Part shown: piece after piece, positions 31,226 to 40,626 of the stretch | Layout of the letters: each line of letters begins with the position of its first letter | Position numbering within the stretch: the stretch's first letter is position 1 | Origin: an uncultured Lachnospiraceae bacterium | Lineage (GTDB): Bacteria > Bacillota > Clostridia > Lachnospirales > Lachnospiraceae | NCBI GenBank assembly: GCA_910584695.1 | Contig: CAJUBR010000003.1 | Coordinates: forward strand, 1-64,000 | Length of the DNA stretch: 64,000 nt | Direction of reading: 5' to 3' | Notes under the pieces: generated by a model | The model's database searches: none | The model's input: only the letters and a program-made list of their open reading frames with translations | What the model was told of the DNA's origin: nothing | Made by a program: the position numbers and the translations under genes

Positions 31226-31705
31226 GCTCTTTTCTGCTTTTCCGGCTGAACGAATCAACAGTTTTTTGGAAACCGGATCAAAGACAATGGTCCGTCCATA
31301 ATCTGCTCCGGTATCTTCCGAAACGATCCGAATGCCATAAGCCTTTAATACCTCTTTTACCGCGATTACATTACGATCGCCTATACTTCCCATATCCGAT
31401 TTTCCCGTAAACTGAAACATCGTTGCTCCCCCTGCAATCTTTGCAATAAGAGCCTGCCGCATCACACCCATCCTTTCCAATGCGTGTATCAAATCTTCAA
31501 TTCCCGTATCCGCAAATTTGGCACGGTTCTCGTTGTTTTTTATTCCCTTACTGGAGGGAAGCATAATATGTACCAGTCCACATATATCATTTAACGTATT
31601 ATATAACACTATACCAACACACGAACCTAATCCGATTGTAGTAATCTGATCCGGTGCACGACACACTTTTAAATCCGCTATACCAACTTTAATTATTTCT
31701 CCCAT
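31220..31705 (-). CDS. cheD: Chemoreceptor glutamine deamidase CheD
   Basis: CheD deamidates receptor glutamines and activates CheC. The protein of about 161 residues shows the catalytic region: ITTIGLGSCVGIVLYN (Cys), CGLVHIMLPSSK (His) and IAGGATMF (Thr). ATG 31705 is preferred to the TTG at 31715, which would overlap the cheC stop. It lies directly after cheC, its known partner, in the usual cheC-cheD order. Confidence 0.96.
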   Translation of the reverse strand: MGEIIKVGIADLKVCRAPDQITTIGLGSCVGIVLYNTLNDICGLVHIMLPSSKGIKNNENRAKFADTGIEDLIHALERMGVMRQALIAKIAGGATMFQFTGKSDMGSIGDRNVIAVKEVLKAYGIRIVSEDTGADYGRTIVFDPVSKKLLIRSAGKAEKSI

Positions 31706-31706
31706 A

Positions 31707-32324
31707 TCAGTATCCAATCCCTAATGACTTAAAAATATGATTAAATGAATCTTCATCTGCTACAAACAGGAGAAGACCATTAATCGGTCTTTCATTATCT
31801 AAAAATTTAGAATCAATAATCAATGCTTTATCACCAATCTGTCCTAATTCACTAATCGGCATGCTCAAAACAGAAGCTGCCATGTCAATACAAATGGCAG
31901 GAGGATCTGTATGCAGATGAAAGTTTGCAAGAGTACAGATTGAGGAAATATAGGAACTCATCAGAATATTCCCAATTTCTTTCAAGGCCGACTTATCCAT
32001 ATGGTCAAATTCATTAAATTCCTCTGAATCATTTTTCCCAAGCATTGTATAAATAAGATTTTTGGCTTCCTCTAACTCCAGGATAAACAATGTCATTCCG
32101 CTTATGTCTCCCTCGAAATGAGTCAGAACCGCTGCAACAATTGTATCTGCTCCGCCTACCAAATCCGGTATTTCATTAAAGTCCAACACCTTTACGACCG
32201 GCATTTCTAAACGCAGATTGGAATTCAGCATAACGGAAAGTGCAGTCGTCGCATTTCCCGCCCCAATATTACCAATCTCACGTAACACATCCATTTTTGT
32301 ACTGTTCATTTCATCATATGACAT
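31707..32324 (-). CDS. cheC: CheY-P phosphatase CheC
   Basis: The 205-residue protein has two CheC phosphatase half-sites: REIGNIGAGNATTALSVML near residue 15 and KEIGNILMSSYISSICTLANF near 113. Both keep the E..N catalytic pair, and DFNEIPDLVGGADTIVAAVL lies between. CheC hydrolyses CheY-P and binds CheD in the Bacillus-type adaptation system. It starts 8 nt after cheW. Confidence 0.96.
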   Translation of the reverse strand: MSYDEMNSTKMDVLREIGNIGAGNATTALSVMLNSNLRLEMPVVKVLDFNEIPDLVGGADTIVAAVLTHFEGDISGMTLFILELEEAKNLIYTMLGKNDSEEFNEFDHMDKSALKEIGNILMSSYISSICTLANFHLHTDPPAICIDMAASVLSMPISELGQIGDKALIIDSKFLDNERPINGLLLFVADEDSFNHIFKSLGIGY

Positions 32325-32332
32325 ATTATCAC

Positions 32333-32782
32333 CTACCCATTATCAAGTTCGGAAATAATCCCCTGAATATTCAGTAAAGAAATTAACGTATCTTTGTACT
32401 TACCTACTCCCAGTAAATTCATTCCCTGTTCATCATAAACTGTTTTTTCAATATTTTCCTCTTCCAGCGTAACAACCTCATGCACTTCGTCAACCAGAAT
32501 CCCTATTTTTGCATTGCTCTCTGGTTTTACAATGATAATCCGTGTCGCATTTGTATTTTCTCTTTGCTCTAAGCCGAATTTAAGTCGTAAATTCATCACC
32601 GGAATAATCTCACCACGCAGATTAATAACGCCGGCAAAATAAGACTGTGCTTTCGGAACCCTTGTGATCTGCTGCATACGTACAATGTTGTCAACAAAGG
32701 AAATGTCAATCCCATACTGTTCGTTGTCTAATTTTACTACAATATACTGCTTTAACCCATTTGCAACTACATTTTCATCCAT
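32333..32782 (-). CDS. cheW: Chemotaxis coupling protein CheW
   Basis: The 149-residue CheW adaptor couples receptors to CheA. Typical segments are QYIVVKLDNEQYGIDISFVDNIVR, VPKAQSYFAGVINLRGEIIPVMNLR and KIGILVDEVHEVVTLEEENIE. It has no extra domains. It follows cheA by 14 nt. Confidence 0.97.
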   Translation of the reverse strand: MDENVVANGLKQYIVVKLDNEQYGIDISFVDNIVRMQQITRVPKAQSYFAGVINLRGEIIPVMNLRLKFGLEQRENTNATRIIIVKPESNAKIGILVDEVHEVVTLEEENIEKTVYDEQGMNLLGVGKYKDTLISLLNIQGIISELDNG

Positions 32783-32796
32783 AATATGTATCCCTC

Positions 32797-34845
32797 CTAT
32801 ACCAATGAATTTGAATCAATAATCAATGCAACCTCACCATCACCAAGAATCGTGGCTCCACTAATCATCTTATGAATATTGATATACTTACCAAGAGGCT
32901 TAATTACAATCTCCTGCTGTCCTAGCAGATTATCAATTACAAGCCCTGTCTGTTTGTCACCCTTCTTAACGATTACAACAACCAGATTCTCCGGCTCTGC
33001 ATCACTTGGAGGACAATCTAACATCTCATCCAGTCTTACAATCGGAATCACACTCCCACGCAGATTGATTACTTCTTTTTGCTGCACATACTTAATCTCG
33101 TCAACCAACACATCTTCTATTGTAACGATGGAATTTAGAGGTATTGCATACTTTTCTCCCCTGATCTCTACCATAAGTGCCTGAATAATAGCCAGCGTAA
33201 GAGGCAGTCGCACGGTGAACTTCGTTCCCTCACCAAGTTTGGTGGATACTTCTACATCACCACCTAACCCTTCTATTTTATTCTTTACTACATCAAGACC
33301 AACACCACGCCCTGATACATCTGATATTTTTTCAGCAGTAGAAAATGCCGGACGGAATAACAAATCAATTGCTTCTTTCTCACTTAACATTTCCGCCTGC
33401 TCCTCTGTAATATGCCCTTTCTTGATTGCAGAAGCTTTTACTTTCTCAACATCAATACCAGCACCGTCATCTTCTACTTCAATAGTTACATTATTACCAT
33501 CCTGATACGCATTTAGCTGGATGGTTCCTACCTGTGGTTTACCGAGCTTTAGTCGTTCTACGGTAGGCTCCAGTCCATGATCTGCAGAATTACGAAGCAT
33601 ATGCATCAAAGGATCTCCAATTTCATCAATTACAGTACGGTCTAACTCCGTATCTTCACCCGTCATAATCAACTCCATCTCTTTTCCGAGTTTCTTAGAC
33701 AAATCACGGATCATCCGAGGAAAACGATTTACAACACTCTCAATCGGTACCATCCGCACTTTCATTACGGATTCATGTATATTGGTAGTGATTCTTTCCA
33801 GATATTCAATCTGCTCGTTAAAACTCTGCATGGAAGTATCACTATCCTCCTGATTGCTTACAGAAACAAGACCGTTTTTTGCAATAATCAGCTCACTGAC
33901 TAGATTCATCAAAACATCCAGTTTTTCAATATCAACACGTACCGAACGATTCGCAACCGCCTTTCCGCCTGTTTTAGAAGAAGTCTTTTTCTTTACTTCT
34001 TCCTTTTTGTCTGCTTTCTTTTCCTCTTCCTGAACAGAACTAACAACTACCACATCATCCGGTATCTCATACTCCTCAATTACAACCTCTTTAATCTCGG
34101 ATACATTGGCGATCACTTTCTTTACTTCCTCTAACGGCTTTTCCGAAACAATCAAAATTGAGAAATCAAAATCAAACTTCTCATCTTCAATATCCTGAAC
34201 GGAAGGAACGGATTTAATAATTTCTCCAATACCTTCAACGCCTTTAAATACTAAGAAAGCCCTTGCTGCCTTTAAAATACATCCCTCATCAACATATATG
34301 GTTGCCCCGTAAACATTCTTTTTATCTGATTTTGCCTCCACAATTGCATTCTTTTCAAAATCAGCAATATTAATACGAAGAAATTTACGTTTATCTCCTT
34401 CCTCTACAGGCTTATTTTCCTGTTTTACTTCGGGAGTCTTTTCTTTTTCAGATTCCCCTCCTTCTGCCTCCAAACAGGCATTTAACAAACCGATAATCTC
34501 ATCATTGTCATTCTCACCCTCATTTGAAGTTTCCGTAATACAAGCCAAATACTCCTCAATTGCATCCAGACACTTGAATACCACATCTACAAGATCCGGT
34601 GTAACTTTCATCTTACCGTTCCGGATTTCAGAAAAAACATTCTCCATATCATGTGTCAAACGCTGCATCCGTTTAAATCCCATTGTTCCTGCCATACCTT
34701 TTAACGAATGAGCTGCTCGGAATATCTCATTAATCGTATCAATGTTATCCGGCTCCGCTTCTAATACAAGAACCTGATCGTTCAACGTCTGCAAATGTTC
34801 CTGTGTCTCATCAATAAAAATCTCAAGATATTGACTTAAATCCAT
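32797..34845 (-). CDS. cheA: Chemotaxis histidine kinase CheA
   Basis: The 682-residue kinase has P1 Hpt (phospho-His46 in FRAAHSLKGMAGTMGF), a P2 CheY/CheB-binding region (about 150-260), a P3 dimerisation helix pair (VRVDIEKLDVLMNLVSELIIAKN), a P4 ATPase with the N box LRNSADHGLEP, DDGAGIDVEKV and GRGVGLDVVKNKIEGLGG, and a CheW-like P5. P1 and P2 are joined by a charged linker. It should phosphorylate CheY. The local CheB has no receiver to accept phosphate. It follows cheB by 2 nt. Confidence 0.98.
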   Translation of the reverse strand: MDLSQYLEIFIDETQEHLQTLNDQVLVLEAEPDNIDTINEIFRAAHSLKGMAGTMGFKRMQRLTHDMENVFSEIRNGKMKVTPDLVDVVFKCLDAIEEYLACITETSNEGENDNDEIIGLLNACLEAEGGESEKEKTPEVKQENKPVEEGDKRKFLRINIADFEKNAIVEAKSDKKNVYGATIYVDEGCILKAARAFLVFKGVEGIGEIIKSVPSVQDIEDEKFDFDFSILIVSEKPLEEVKKVIANVSEIKEVVIEEYEIPDDVVVVSSVQEEEKKADKKEEVKKKTSSKTGGKAVANRSVRVDIEKLDVLMNLVSELIIAKNGLVSVSNQEDSDTSMQSFNEQIEYLERITTNIHESVMKVRMVPIESVVNRFPRMIRDLSKKLGKEMELIMTGEDTELDRTVIDEIGDPLMHMLRNSADHGLEPTVERLKLGKPQVGTIQLNAYQDGNNVTIEVEDDGAGIDVEKVKASAIKKGHITEEQAEMLSEKEAIDLLFRPAFSTAEKISDVSGRGVGLDVVKNKIEGLGGDVEVSTKLGEGTKFTVRLPLTLAIIQALMVEIRGEKYAIPLNSIVTIEDVLVDEIKYVQQKEVINLRGSVIPIVRLDEMLDCPPSDAEPENLVVVIVKKGDKQTGLVIDNLLGQQEIVIKPLGKYINIHKMISGATILGDGEVALIIDSNSLV

Positions 34846-34847
34846 AA

Positions 34848-35444
34848 TTAACGCACCCCCGCTTTTTTCATAATCGCTTTACTAATTTCTTCTAATGGCA
34901 AAACGGCATCTGCCATGCCACCTTCAACAATTGCTCTTGGCATCCCATATACTACACAGGATTCTTCATTCTGGGCAATTGTATAAATCTTTTGATTTTC
35001 CTTTAGTTTTTTAATACCAGTAAATCCATCTGAACCCATACCGGTAAGCACTACACAAATCACCATATCAAATGCCAACGGAATCAGACTTTCAAATGTA
35101 ATATTTGCACATGGTCTTAATCCATTTACCGGTTCTTCATCACTTTCACGAAAGACAAGCATATTCTTCATATTCCTGACCAACTGCATATGTCTTCCTC
35201 CTCGTGCCAGATATACATGCCCTTTTTCCAGGATTTCACCATTCTCTGCCTCGCTTACCGCAATATCACAAACTTCATTGAGTCTCTCTGCTAATGATGT
35301 GGTAAATCCCTTCGGCATATGCTGTACAATCACTACCGGTGCATCTAAATTCTTATCCAGCATAGGAATTAATTTATGTAATGCTTTGGGTCCACCTGTT
35401 GAACTGGCAATTACGACAAGTTTCTTAATTATACTGTCTGCCAT
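34848..35444 (-). CDS. cheB: CheB methylesterase catalytic domain without receiver
   Basis: CheB removes methyl groups from, and deamidates, chemoreceptors. The 198 residues contain the full catalytic triad region: IASSTGGPKAL (Ser), VQHMPKGFT (His) and LTGMGSDGFTGI (Asp). Standard CheB is about 350 residues, with an N-terminal receiver that blocks the active site until phosphorylated. Here AGGGGGAC precedes an ATG directly at the catalytic domain, and the DNA upstream is AT-rich with a terminator and no receiver frame. Activity may be constitutive or controlled otherwise. It heads its own transcription unit behind an inverted repeat. Confidence 0.94.
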   Translation of the reverse strand: MADSIIKKLVVIASSTGGPKALHKLIPMLDKNLDAPVVIVQHMPKGFTTSLAERLNEVCDIAVSEAENGEILEKGHVYLARGGRHMQLVRNMKNMLVFRESDEEPVNGLRPCANITFESLIPLAFDMVICVVLTGMGSDGFTGIKKLKENQKIYTIAQNEESCVVYGMPRAIVEGGMADAVLPLEEISKAIMKKAGVR

Positions 35445-35473
35445 ATTGTCCCCCTATAGCTTTTAATAAAATA

Positions 35474-35522
35474 ATTATAACAAATCCTACTCTACACATA
35501 AGTGTATAATGATATTATACAC
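35474..35522 (-). promoter_or_regulatory. Promoter region of the cheB operon with a 21-bp inverted repeat
   Basis: On the minus strand a TATAAT (35479-35474) lies about 30 nt before the cheB start, without a good -35. A perfect inverted repeat, GTGTATAAT-GAT-ATTATACAC (35502-35522), covers the -35 position. This suggests activator or repressor control. No sigma-D consensus is visible here. Confidence 0.55.
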
Positions 35523-35571
35523 AATTATTTTATAAAAATAAAGTATGATATTTCCTTTTATCTCTTTGAAG

Positions 35572-35627
35572 ATAAAAAACTGTTACACAAAAAATGTTAC
35601 TTTAAAACATTTCTTTGTGCAACAGTT
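35572..35627 (-). terminator. Rho-independent terminator after the PilZ gene
   Basis: On the minus strand AACTGTTGCACAAAG pairs with the TTTTGTGTAACAGTT side of a roughly 21-bp stem with small bulges, followed by TTTTTT (35578-35573). It ends the flagellar half of the cluster 9 nt after the PilZ gene stop and separates it from cheB. Confidence 0.85.
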
Positions 35628-35636
35628 CTTCTATGA

Positions 35637-36365
35637 TTACTGTCCAATTCCCTTCGCACGTTTTTTTCTCTGTTCATCAAAAATAAACCGGATAATCTTT
35701 TCACGCAGCTTTTGTTCCATCTTCCAAAACATCAAATGGTGATCAAATAAAGTCGGATTTTTCTGGTTTCGCTCAGACCGGAGCAAAACAGCAAATGCAT
35801 GAATTGTTTCTCTTTTATCATTCACTGTCAAATCAAAACATACCTGAAAAACGGAATTCCTTTCTTCTCTGAAAGAGGACACACACCAAATCCCACCACC
35901 ACTCAAATCTAACATTGTGCCTCCTTTCCATTCCACCGTCACTTCATCTATATCACATCTTGCCTGTTCTTCCAACATTTTCTGCTCTACATCATTTAAA
36001 ACATGATATTTTAACGGCTGCGTACAAGAAAGCCGAAAATATTCTCTTCTTTGAATCTTTTCCAAATCCGTTTTCTGGGTAATCTCCATTAAAAACAGTT
36101 CATCCTGCCGGTAACGTCCGGTCACCTCAACCTGACATTGCAGCAATCCTTTTTTTGAATAAAAAGTTGCATAAAACTCCTGTCCAATACCAAGAGGAAT
36201 CACCTTTCCTTCCCTAATTGGCATGGAAACCAGATATTCCCCACTTTGTGATTCATCCAGAACCTGACTGATATAAATAGGCAGTCTTTTATCCGGAGTC
36301 TCCGGCAAATCCGTTTCAATTTTCTTCAATTCCAGCTTATCACCAATGGTAATCATACTATCCAT
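35637..36365 (-). CDS. YcgR-like flagellar brake protein with PilZ domain
   Basis: The 242-residue protein has an N-terminal YcgR-like barrel (about 1-105) and a C-terminal PilZ domain. The PilZ c-di-GMP-binding residues are visible as QRREYFRL (RxxxR type) and LDLSGGGI (D/NxSxxG). Such proteins slow the flagellar motor when c-di-GMP is high. It lies 5 nt after flhG and just before a terminator, so c-di-GMP control is built into the flagellar operon. Confidence 0.9.
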   Translation of the reverse strand: MDSMITIGDKLELKKIETDLPETPDKRLPIYISQVLDESQSGEYLVSMPIREGKVIPLGIGQEFYATFYSKKGLLQCQVEVTGRYRQDELFLMEITQKTDLEKIQRREYFRLSCTQPLKYHVLNDVEQKMLEEQARCDIDEVTVEWKGGTMLDLSGGGIWCVSSFREERNSVFQVCFDLTVNDKRETIHAFAVLLRSERNQKNPTLFDHHLMFWKMEQKLREKIIRFIFDEQRKKRAKGIGQ

Positions 36366-36370
36366 ATCCC

Positions 36371-37252
36371 TTAACCCCTATTCTTTTTCGATCTAATAAA
36401 TTCAAGAAGTACCCTTGCAATTCCCATTTTCTTGTCTTCCTCAAAGGGAAGTTCCAACAAATTACTACAAATTTCCCTAATCCTGACTGCCGGCTCACTA
36501 TTCGGCACACTGATGGAGATGGGACTTTGTTCAATTACACCGTCTCCCATTCTTTTATCCTGAGGAATATAACCCAGATAGTCCAACCGGATATTCAAAA
36601 ACTTGGATACCACAATGCTGATTTTCTCATAGATTTCCCTTCCTTCCTCTTCACTTTCCACACGGTTTGTTATCACTTTGATGAATTTATTCTTCCTGTC
36701 AAACTCTTTGTTCCGGTTTACCGCCTTTAGCAGAGAGTATGCATCTGTAATCGATGTAGGTTCCGGTGTTACAATCAGTAATACTTCCGGTGATGTCAAT
36801 ACAAATTCAAGAACGGAATCCGAGATTCCGGCACCGGTATCTATGATCACCACATCATATAGATTATCCAGCTTAACCAGTTTCGCAATCAGCTTTTTTA
36901 ACTGTCCCTTCTCCAGATTCACTAAATCCTGAACTCCGGACCCTCCTGAAATAAAACCGATTCCCATAGGACCTTCCGTAATGATCTCTTCGATTGTTCG
37001 GTTGTTAAAAACCAAATCCACTAAATTATACCGTGGGCGGATTCCCAGCATCACCTCAACATTTGCCAATCCGAAATCTGCATCTAAAATCACCACTTTT
37101 TCCCCTTGCTTTCTAAGTTCCAATGCAAGATTTACAGATACACTGGTTTTACCGACTCCGCCTTTTCCGCTGGTAACCGCTATGACTCTGGCAGATGAGG
37201 TCTTTTCCTTTAATAATTCCATTTTTTCTCGTAATTTATCTGCCTGATCCAT
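36371..37252 (-). CDS. flhG: Flagellar number regulator FlhG (MinD-like ATPase, YlxH)
   Basis: The 293-residue MinD/ParA-type ATPase has the deviant Walker A VTSGKGGVGKTSVSVNLA, DADFGLANVEVMLG, VVIIDTGAGISDSVLEF and a C-terminal amphipathic tail for membrane binding. The N-terminal DQADKLREKMELLKE resembles the activator helix that stimulates FlhF GTPase. It overlaps the end of flhF by 17 nt and so is translationally coupled. Confidence 0.95.
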   Translation of the reverse strand: MDQADKLREKMELLKEKTSSARVIAVTSGKGGVGKTSVSVNLALELRKQGEKVVILDADFGLANVEVMLGIRPRYNLVDLVFNNRTIEEIITEGPMGIGFISGGSGVQDLVNLEKGQLKKLIAKLVKLDNLYDVVIIDTGAGISDSVLEFVLTSPEVLLIVTPEPTSITDAYSLLKAVNRNKEFDRKNKFIKVITNRVESEEEGREIYEKISIVVSKFLNIRLDYLGYIPQDKRMGDGVIEQSPISISVPNSEPAVRIREICSNLLELPFEEDKKMGIARVLLEFIRSKKNRG

Positions 37253-38528
37253 AGCCTTCGCCTCCTCCTAATACCTGTTTGGCGATAATCTGTGGATTCA
37301 TCACCTCAATATCGTCGGGAACATTCTGTCCATAGGATATATAAGATAACGGCATCCCGGTATCGAGTTTAACGTTTAATATATTACCAATTGCACTGGT
37401 TTCATCTAATTTGGTAAAAATCAAGCTGTATTCTGTCATATCTTCATATAATGCAGTAATATTTTTCAAATCTGTATATTTTGTAGTTGCACTTAAAACC
37501 AAATAGGTTAAAATACTATACTTAGAAAATGCTTCAAATAATGCCTTTAAGTCATCAATCTGTGCTTTATTCTTATGAGAGCGCCCCGCTGTATCTACAA
37601 GAATATAATCATATTCCTTGTATTGGGGCAAAAATTCCTCCAAATCCTTTGGTTCATATATAATTTCCACCGGAATTGATAAAATATTGGCATATGTCTT
37701 AATCTGTTCTACCGCAGCAATCCGATACGTATCTGCTGTAAAAATCGCAATCTTTTTCTTTTCTTCTAAGATCAGTTTTGAAGAAAGCTTTGCAATTGTA
37801 GTTGTTTTACCTACTCCCGTTGGTCCTACAAAAAAAATCACCTTTGGTTTCTTATCCTCTTTATCAAAAGAAATCGGTTTTGTCTGCCCTAATTTTAGTA
37901 TGATCTTTTGATAGACACAAGCCAACATATCGTCTAAAGTGCGGATATTTCTGGCATGGGTAATTTCATCTAGAATCTGTTTTGCGTACGGATAAGAAAC
38001 TTCACTATTTGTTAACTGCTCTATGATTAAGTCAATCGACTTACTTTTCAGGCTATCCTTTTGGGAATCATCTTTTTTCTTCTCCTCAGGCTCTTTATCA
38101 TCCTTAGCACTTTTATCATCCTCTTCTTTTGTTTCCTGTTTGACTGATGCTTTGGAATCCATTTTCTTTTCCTCTATTTTTTGTGATTCAATCTGCTGCT
38201 CTAACAATTTAGCAAGACTGTTAAGCTTCTCTTCTAACTCCTTTTCCTCTTTGGCATCCGGGCTTTCTTTTTTTAGCTCCGGATGAAGTTTTTCATCAAT
38301 CTGGGCATTAAACTGGGAAGATACTCCACTTTCTGTCTGTTTTTTCTCTTTATCGTTTGCTTCATCTACTGCCGCAGTTACTTCCACAACCGTTTTTCGA
38401 AACATCTTAAAAAGACCTTTGGGCTTCATCGTTTTAATATTCATCACAATCGCATTATTTCCCAAATCTTCCTTTGCCAGCATAATTGCATCTGTCTCTG
38501 TATTTGCCCTAAATTTTTTAATTACCAT
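37236..38528 (-). CDS. flhF: Flagellar biosynthesis SRP-like GTPase FlhF
   Basis: The 430-residue SRP-family GTPase helps place flagella. An N-terminal B domain (MVIKKFRANTETDAIMLAKEDLG) leads into an unusually long Lys/Glu-rich linker (about 75-160) and then the NG domain: VGPTGVGKTTTIAKLS, TADTYRIAAVEQI, LVDTAGRSHKN and FTKLDETSAIG. It overlaps flhA by 11 nt and flhG by 17 nt. Confidence 0.96.
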   Translation of the reverse strand: MVIKKFRANTETDAIMLAKEDLGNNAIVMNIKTMKPKGLFKMFRKTVVEVTAAVDEANDKEKKQTESGVSSQFNAQIDEKLHPELKKESPDAKEEKELEEKLNSLAKLLEQQIESQKIEEKKMDSKASVKQETKEEDDKSAKDDKEPEEKKKDDSQKDSLKSKSIDLIIEQLTNSEVSYPYAKQILDEITHARNIRTLDDMLACVYQKIILKLGQTKPISFDKEDKKPKVIFFVGPTGVGKTTTIAKLSSKLILEEKKKIAIFTADTYRIAAVEQIKTYANILSIPVEIIYEPKDLEEFLPQYKEYDYILVDTAGRSHKNKAQIDDLKALFEAFSKYSILTYLVLSATTKYTDLKNITALYEDMTEYSLIFTKLDETSAIGNILNVKLDTGMPLSYISYGQNVPDDIEVMNPQIIAKQVLGGGEGYGSGR

Positions 38529-40572
38529 TGATTGTCACCACCCCGATCGATTGTAATTCAATATCTGATTCAATCTCATTATATGATACTACAATTAAAT
38601 CCTTAAAATATTCCTTCGTCAATTTTTTAAAATACACTCTTACAATTGGAGAGGTAATAATAATTGGTGCCTTTCCCTGATTCTCCAATTTCTTTATTTC
38701 CGCTTCCACAGAATTCAGTATCTTTTTTGTCTTTGCAGGGTCTAATGTAATATATGCTCCCTGTTCTGTCTGTTTGACAGAATCCATAATATCTTGTTCC
38801 ACTTTAGGATCCAGTGTTACAACCGTTGTCATCTCCCCTTCTGCAAAATATGTGTTAGAGATAGCACGTTTCAGACGCTGCCTTACATATTCCGTTAAAA
38901 CATCCGTATCCCTTGTAGTGGAAGCATAGTCTGCCAATGTCTCAAAAATTGTAACCGAATCCCGAATGGAAATCCCCTCTGAAAGCAGATTTTGTAATAC
39001 CTTTTGAATTTCTCCTGCCCCAAGCAGTTTCGGAACCAATTCTTCCACCAGCGTCTGATTGCTCTCCTTCACATTGTTAATCAGGTTCTGTACATCCTGT
39101 CTTGTCATCAATTCGTCTAAGTGACTTTTAATAATTTCCGTCAAATGCGTTGCAATAATGGACGGTGGGTCAACAACGGTATATCCCATTGACTCCGCAC
39201 GTTCACGCTGTGCTTCTGTAATCCAGATTGCAGGAAGGTGAAAGGAAGGTTCAAACGTCGGTATACCGGTAATTTCTTCTTCTACATATCCCGGATTCAT
39301 TGCCATATAATGATCAAAAAGAATTTCTCCTTCACTTATCTGTATTCCTTTTATCTTAATAATATACTGGTTCGGATTCAGCTGAATATTATCCCGTAAC
39401 CGGATAATCGGTACCACCGCACCCAGCTCCAGTGCAATCTGCCTTCTTATCATAACAACACGGTCTAAAAGATCACCACCCTGATTCACATCCGCAAGAG
39501 GAATGATACCATATCCAAATTCCAATTCAATCGGATCTACCTGTAATAATGCATTCACATTTTCGTGCCTGCGAATTTCGTCTGCCTGCACATCCTCTTC
39601 CCTTACTTCCTCTTCAATGGCCTCTACTTCCTGTGAATGTTCAACCAATCTTCCAAGTACGATTATTCCAAGCCCCATAGCCAGATAAATCAGAATTCTC
39701 CCCTGCTGTCTAAGAGGTGTAAAAACACCAAGAAAGCACAGAGCACCTCCCACCATATAAAGTACCTTTGGCACATGGAACAACTGTCCCATCATAATAT
39801 CTCCAATATTACTTGATTCGGAAGCCTTTGTAACAAGTATACCGGTTGCAATGGAAATCAGCATAGACGGTATCTGGGAAACCAATCCGTCACCAATTGT
39901 CAAAATCGTATATTTTGACAAAGCTTCTGAAAGTTCAAGTCCCTGCATCATAACTCCCAGCACAATGCCTCCAACCAGGTTGACCAGTGTGATAATAAGA
40001 CCCGCTATCGCATCACCCTTTACATACTTCGTAGCACCATCCATAGAGCCAAAGAAAGCAGACTCCTGTTGAATCTTATCCCTGCGTTCCTGTGCCTCCT
40101 TATCGGTAATCGCACCTGTATTTAAGTCCGCATCAATTGACATCTGTTTTCCCGGCATTGCGTCCAGTGTAAATCTTGCTGTAACCTCAGATACACGTTC
40201 AGAACCTTTATTGATTACGACCATCTGCACAATTACTAATACAATAAAAATAATCGTACCGATTACCAGATTTCCTCCGCCAACAAAGTTTCCGAATGTC
40301 TCTACTACAACGCCTGGATCTCCGGTTGAAAGAATCAATCTGGTAGACGATACATTTAATGAAATTCTAAAAAGCGTAGCAAACAAAAGAATCGTAGGAA
40401 AGCTTGACATTGCCAAAGTATCTTTTGCATAAAGACAGTTAAATAAAATAACCAATGCTACCATAAGATTGAAAGTAATCAGTAAATCAAGTAATATAGA
40501 AGGAATCGGCATAATGAAAAAGATAACTGCTGCTAATAAATACAAGCCTACATACAAATCCGTCTTTTTCAT
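38518..40572 (-). CDS. flhA: Flagellar export gate protein FlhA
   Basis: The protein of about 684 residues has eight membrane helices in the first half and a cytoplasmic domain (about 320-684) that docks chaperone-substrate complexes. The FHIPEP-type loop reads KGSERVSEVTARFTLDAMPGKQMSID, a family hallmark. ATG 40572 is preferred, with AGGAGG 10 nt upstream; the GTG at 40581 lies too close to that site. Confidence 0.97.
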   Translation of the reverse strand: MKKTDLYVGLYLLAAVIFFIMPIPSILLDLLITFNLMVALVILFNCLYAKDTLAMSSFPTILLFATLFRISLNVSSTRLILSTGDPGVVVETFGNFVGGGNLVIGTIIFIVLVIVQMVVINKGSERVSEVTARFTLDAMPGKQMSIDADLNTGAITDKEAQERRDKIQQESAFFGSMDGATKYVKGDAIAGLIITLVNLVGGIVLGVMMQGLELSEALSKYTILTIGDGLVSQIPSMLISIATGILVTKASESSNIGDIMMGQLFHVPKVLYMVGGALCFLGVFTPLRQQGRILIYLAMGLGIIVLGRLVEHSQEVEAIEEEVREEDVQADEIRRHENVNALLQVDPIELEFGYGIIPLADVNQGGDLLDRVVMIRRQIALELGAVVPIIRLRDNIQLNPNQYIIKIKGIQISEGEILFDHYMAMNPGYVEEEITGIPTFEPSFHLPAIWITEAQRERAESMGYTVVDPPSIIATHLTEIIKSHLDELMTRQDVQNLINNVKESNQTLVEELVPKLLGAGEIQKVLQNLLSEGISIRDSVTIFETLADYASTTRDTDVLTEYVRQRLKRAISNTYFAEGEMTTVVTLDPKVEQDIMDSVKQTEQGAYITLDPAKTKKILNSVEAEIKKLENQGKAPIIITSPIVRVYFKKLTKEYFKDLIVVSYNEIESDIELQSIGVVTINGN

Positions 40573-40626
40573 CTTTTTCACACCTCCTACTCTTTTTTCT
40601 ATAGAATCTATAAATATATATAATCA

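Noticed and set aside
35445..35636. A frameshifted receiver domain upstream of cheB
   Set aside because: The gap contains a terminator, an inverted repeat and AT-rich DNA; I saw no receiver motifs in any frame.
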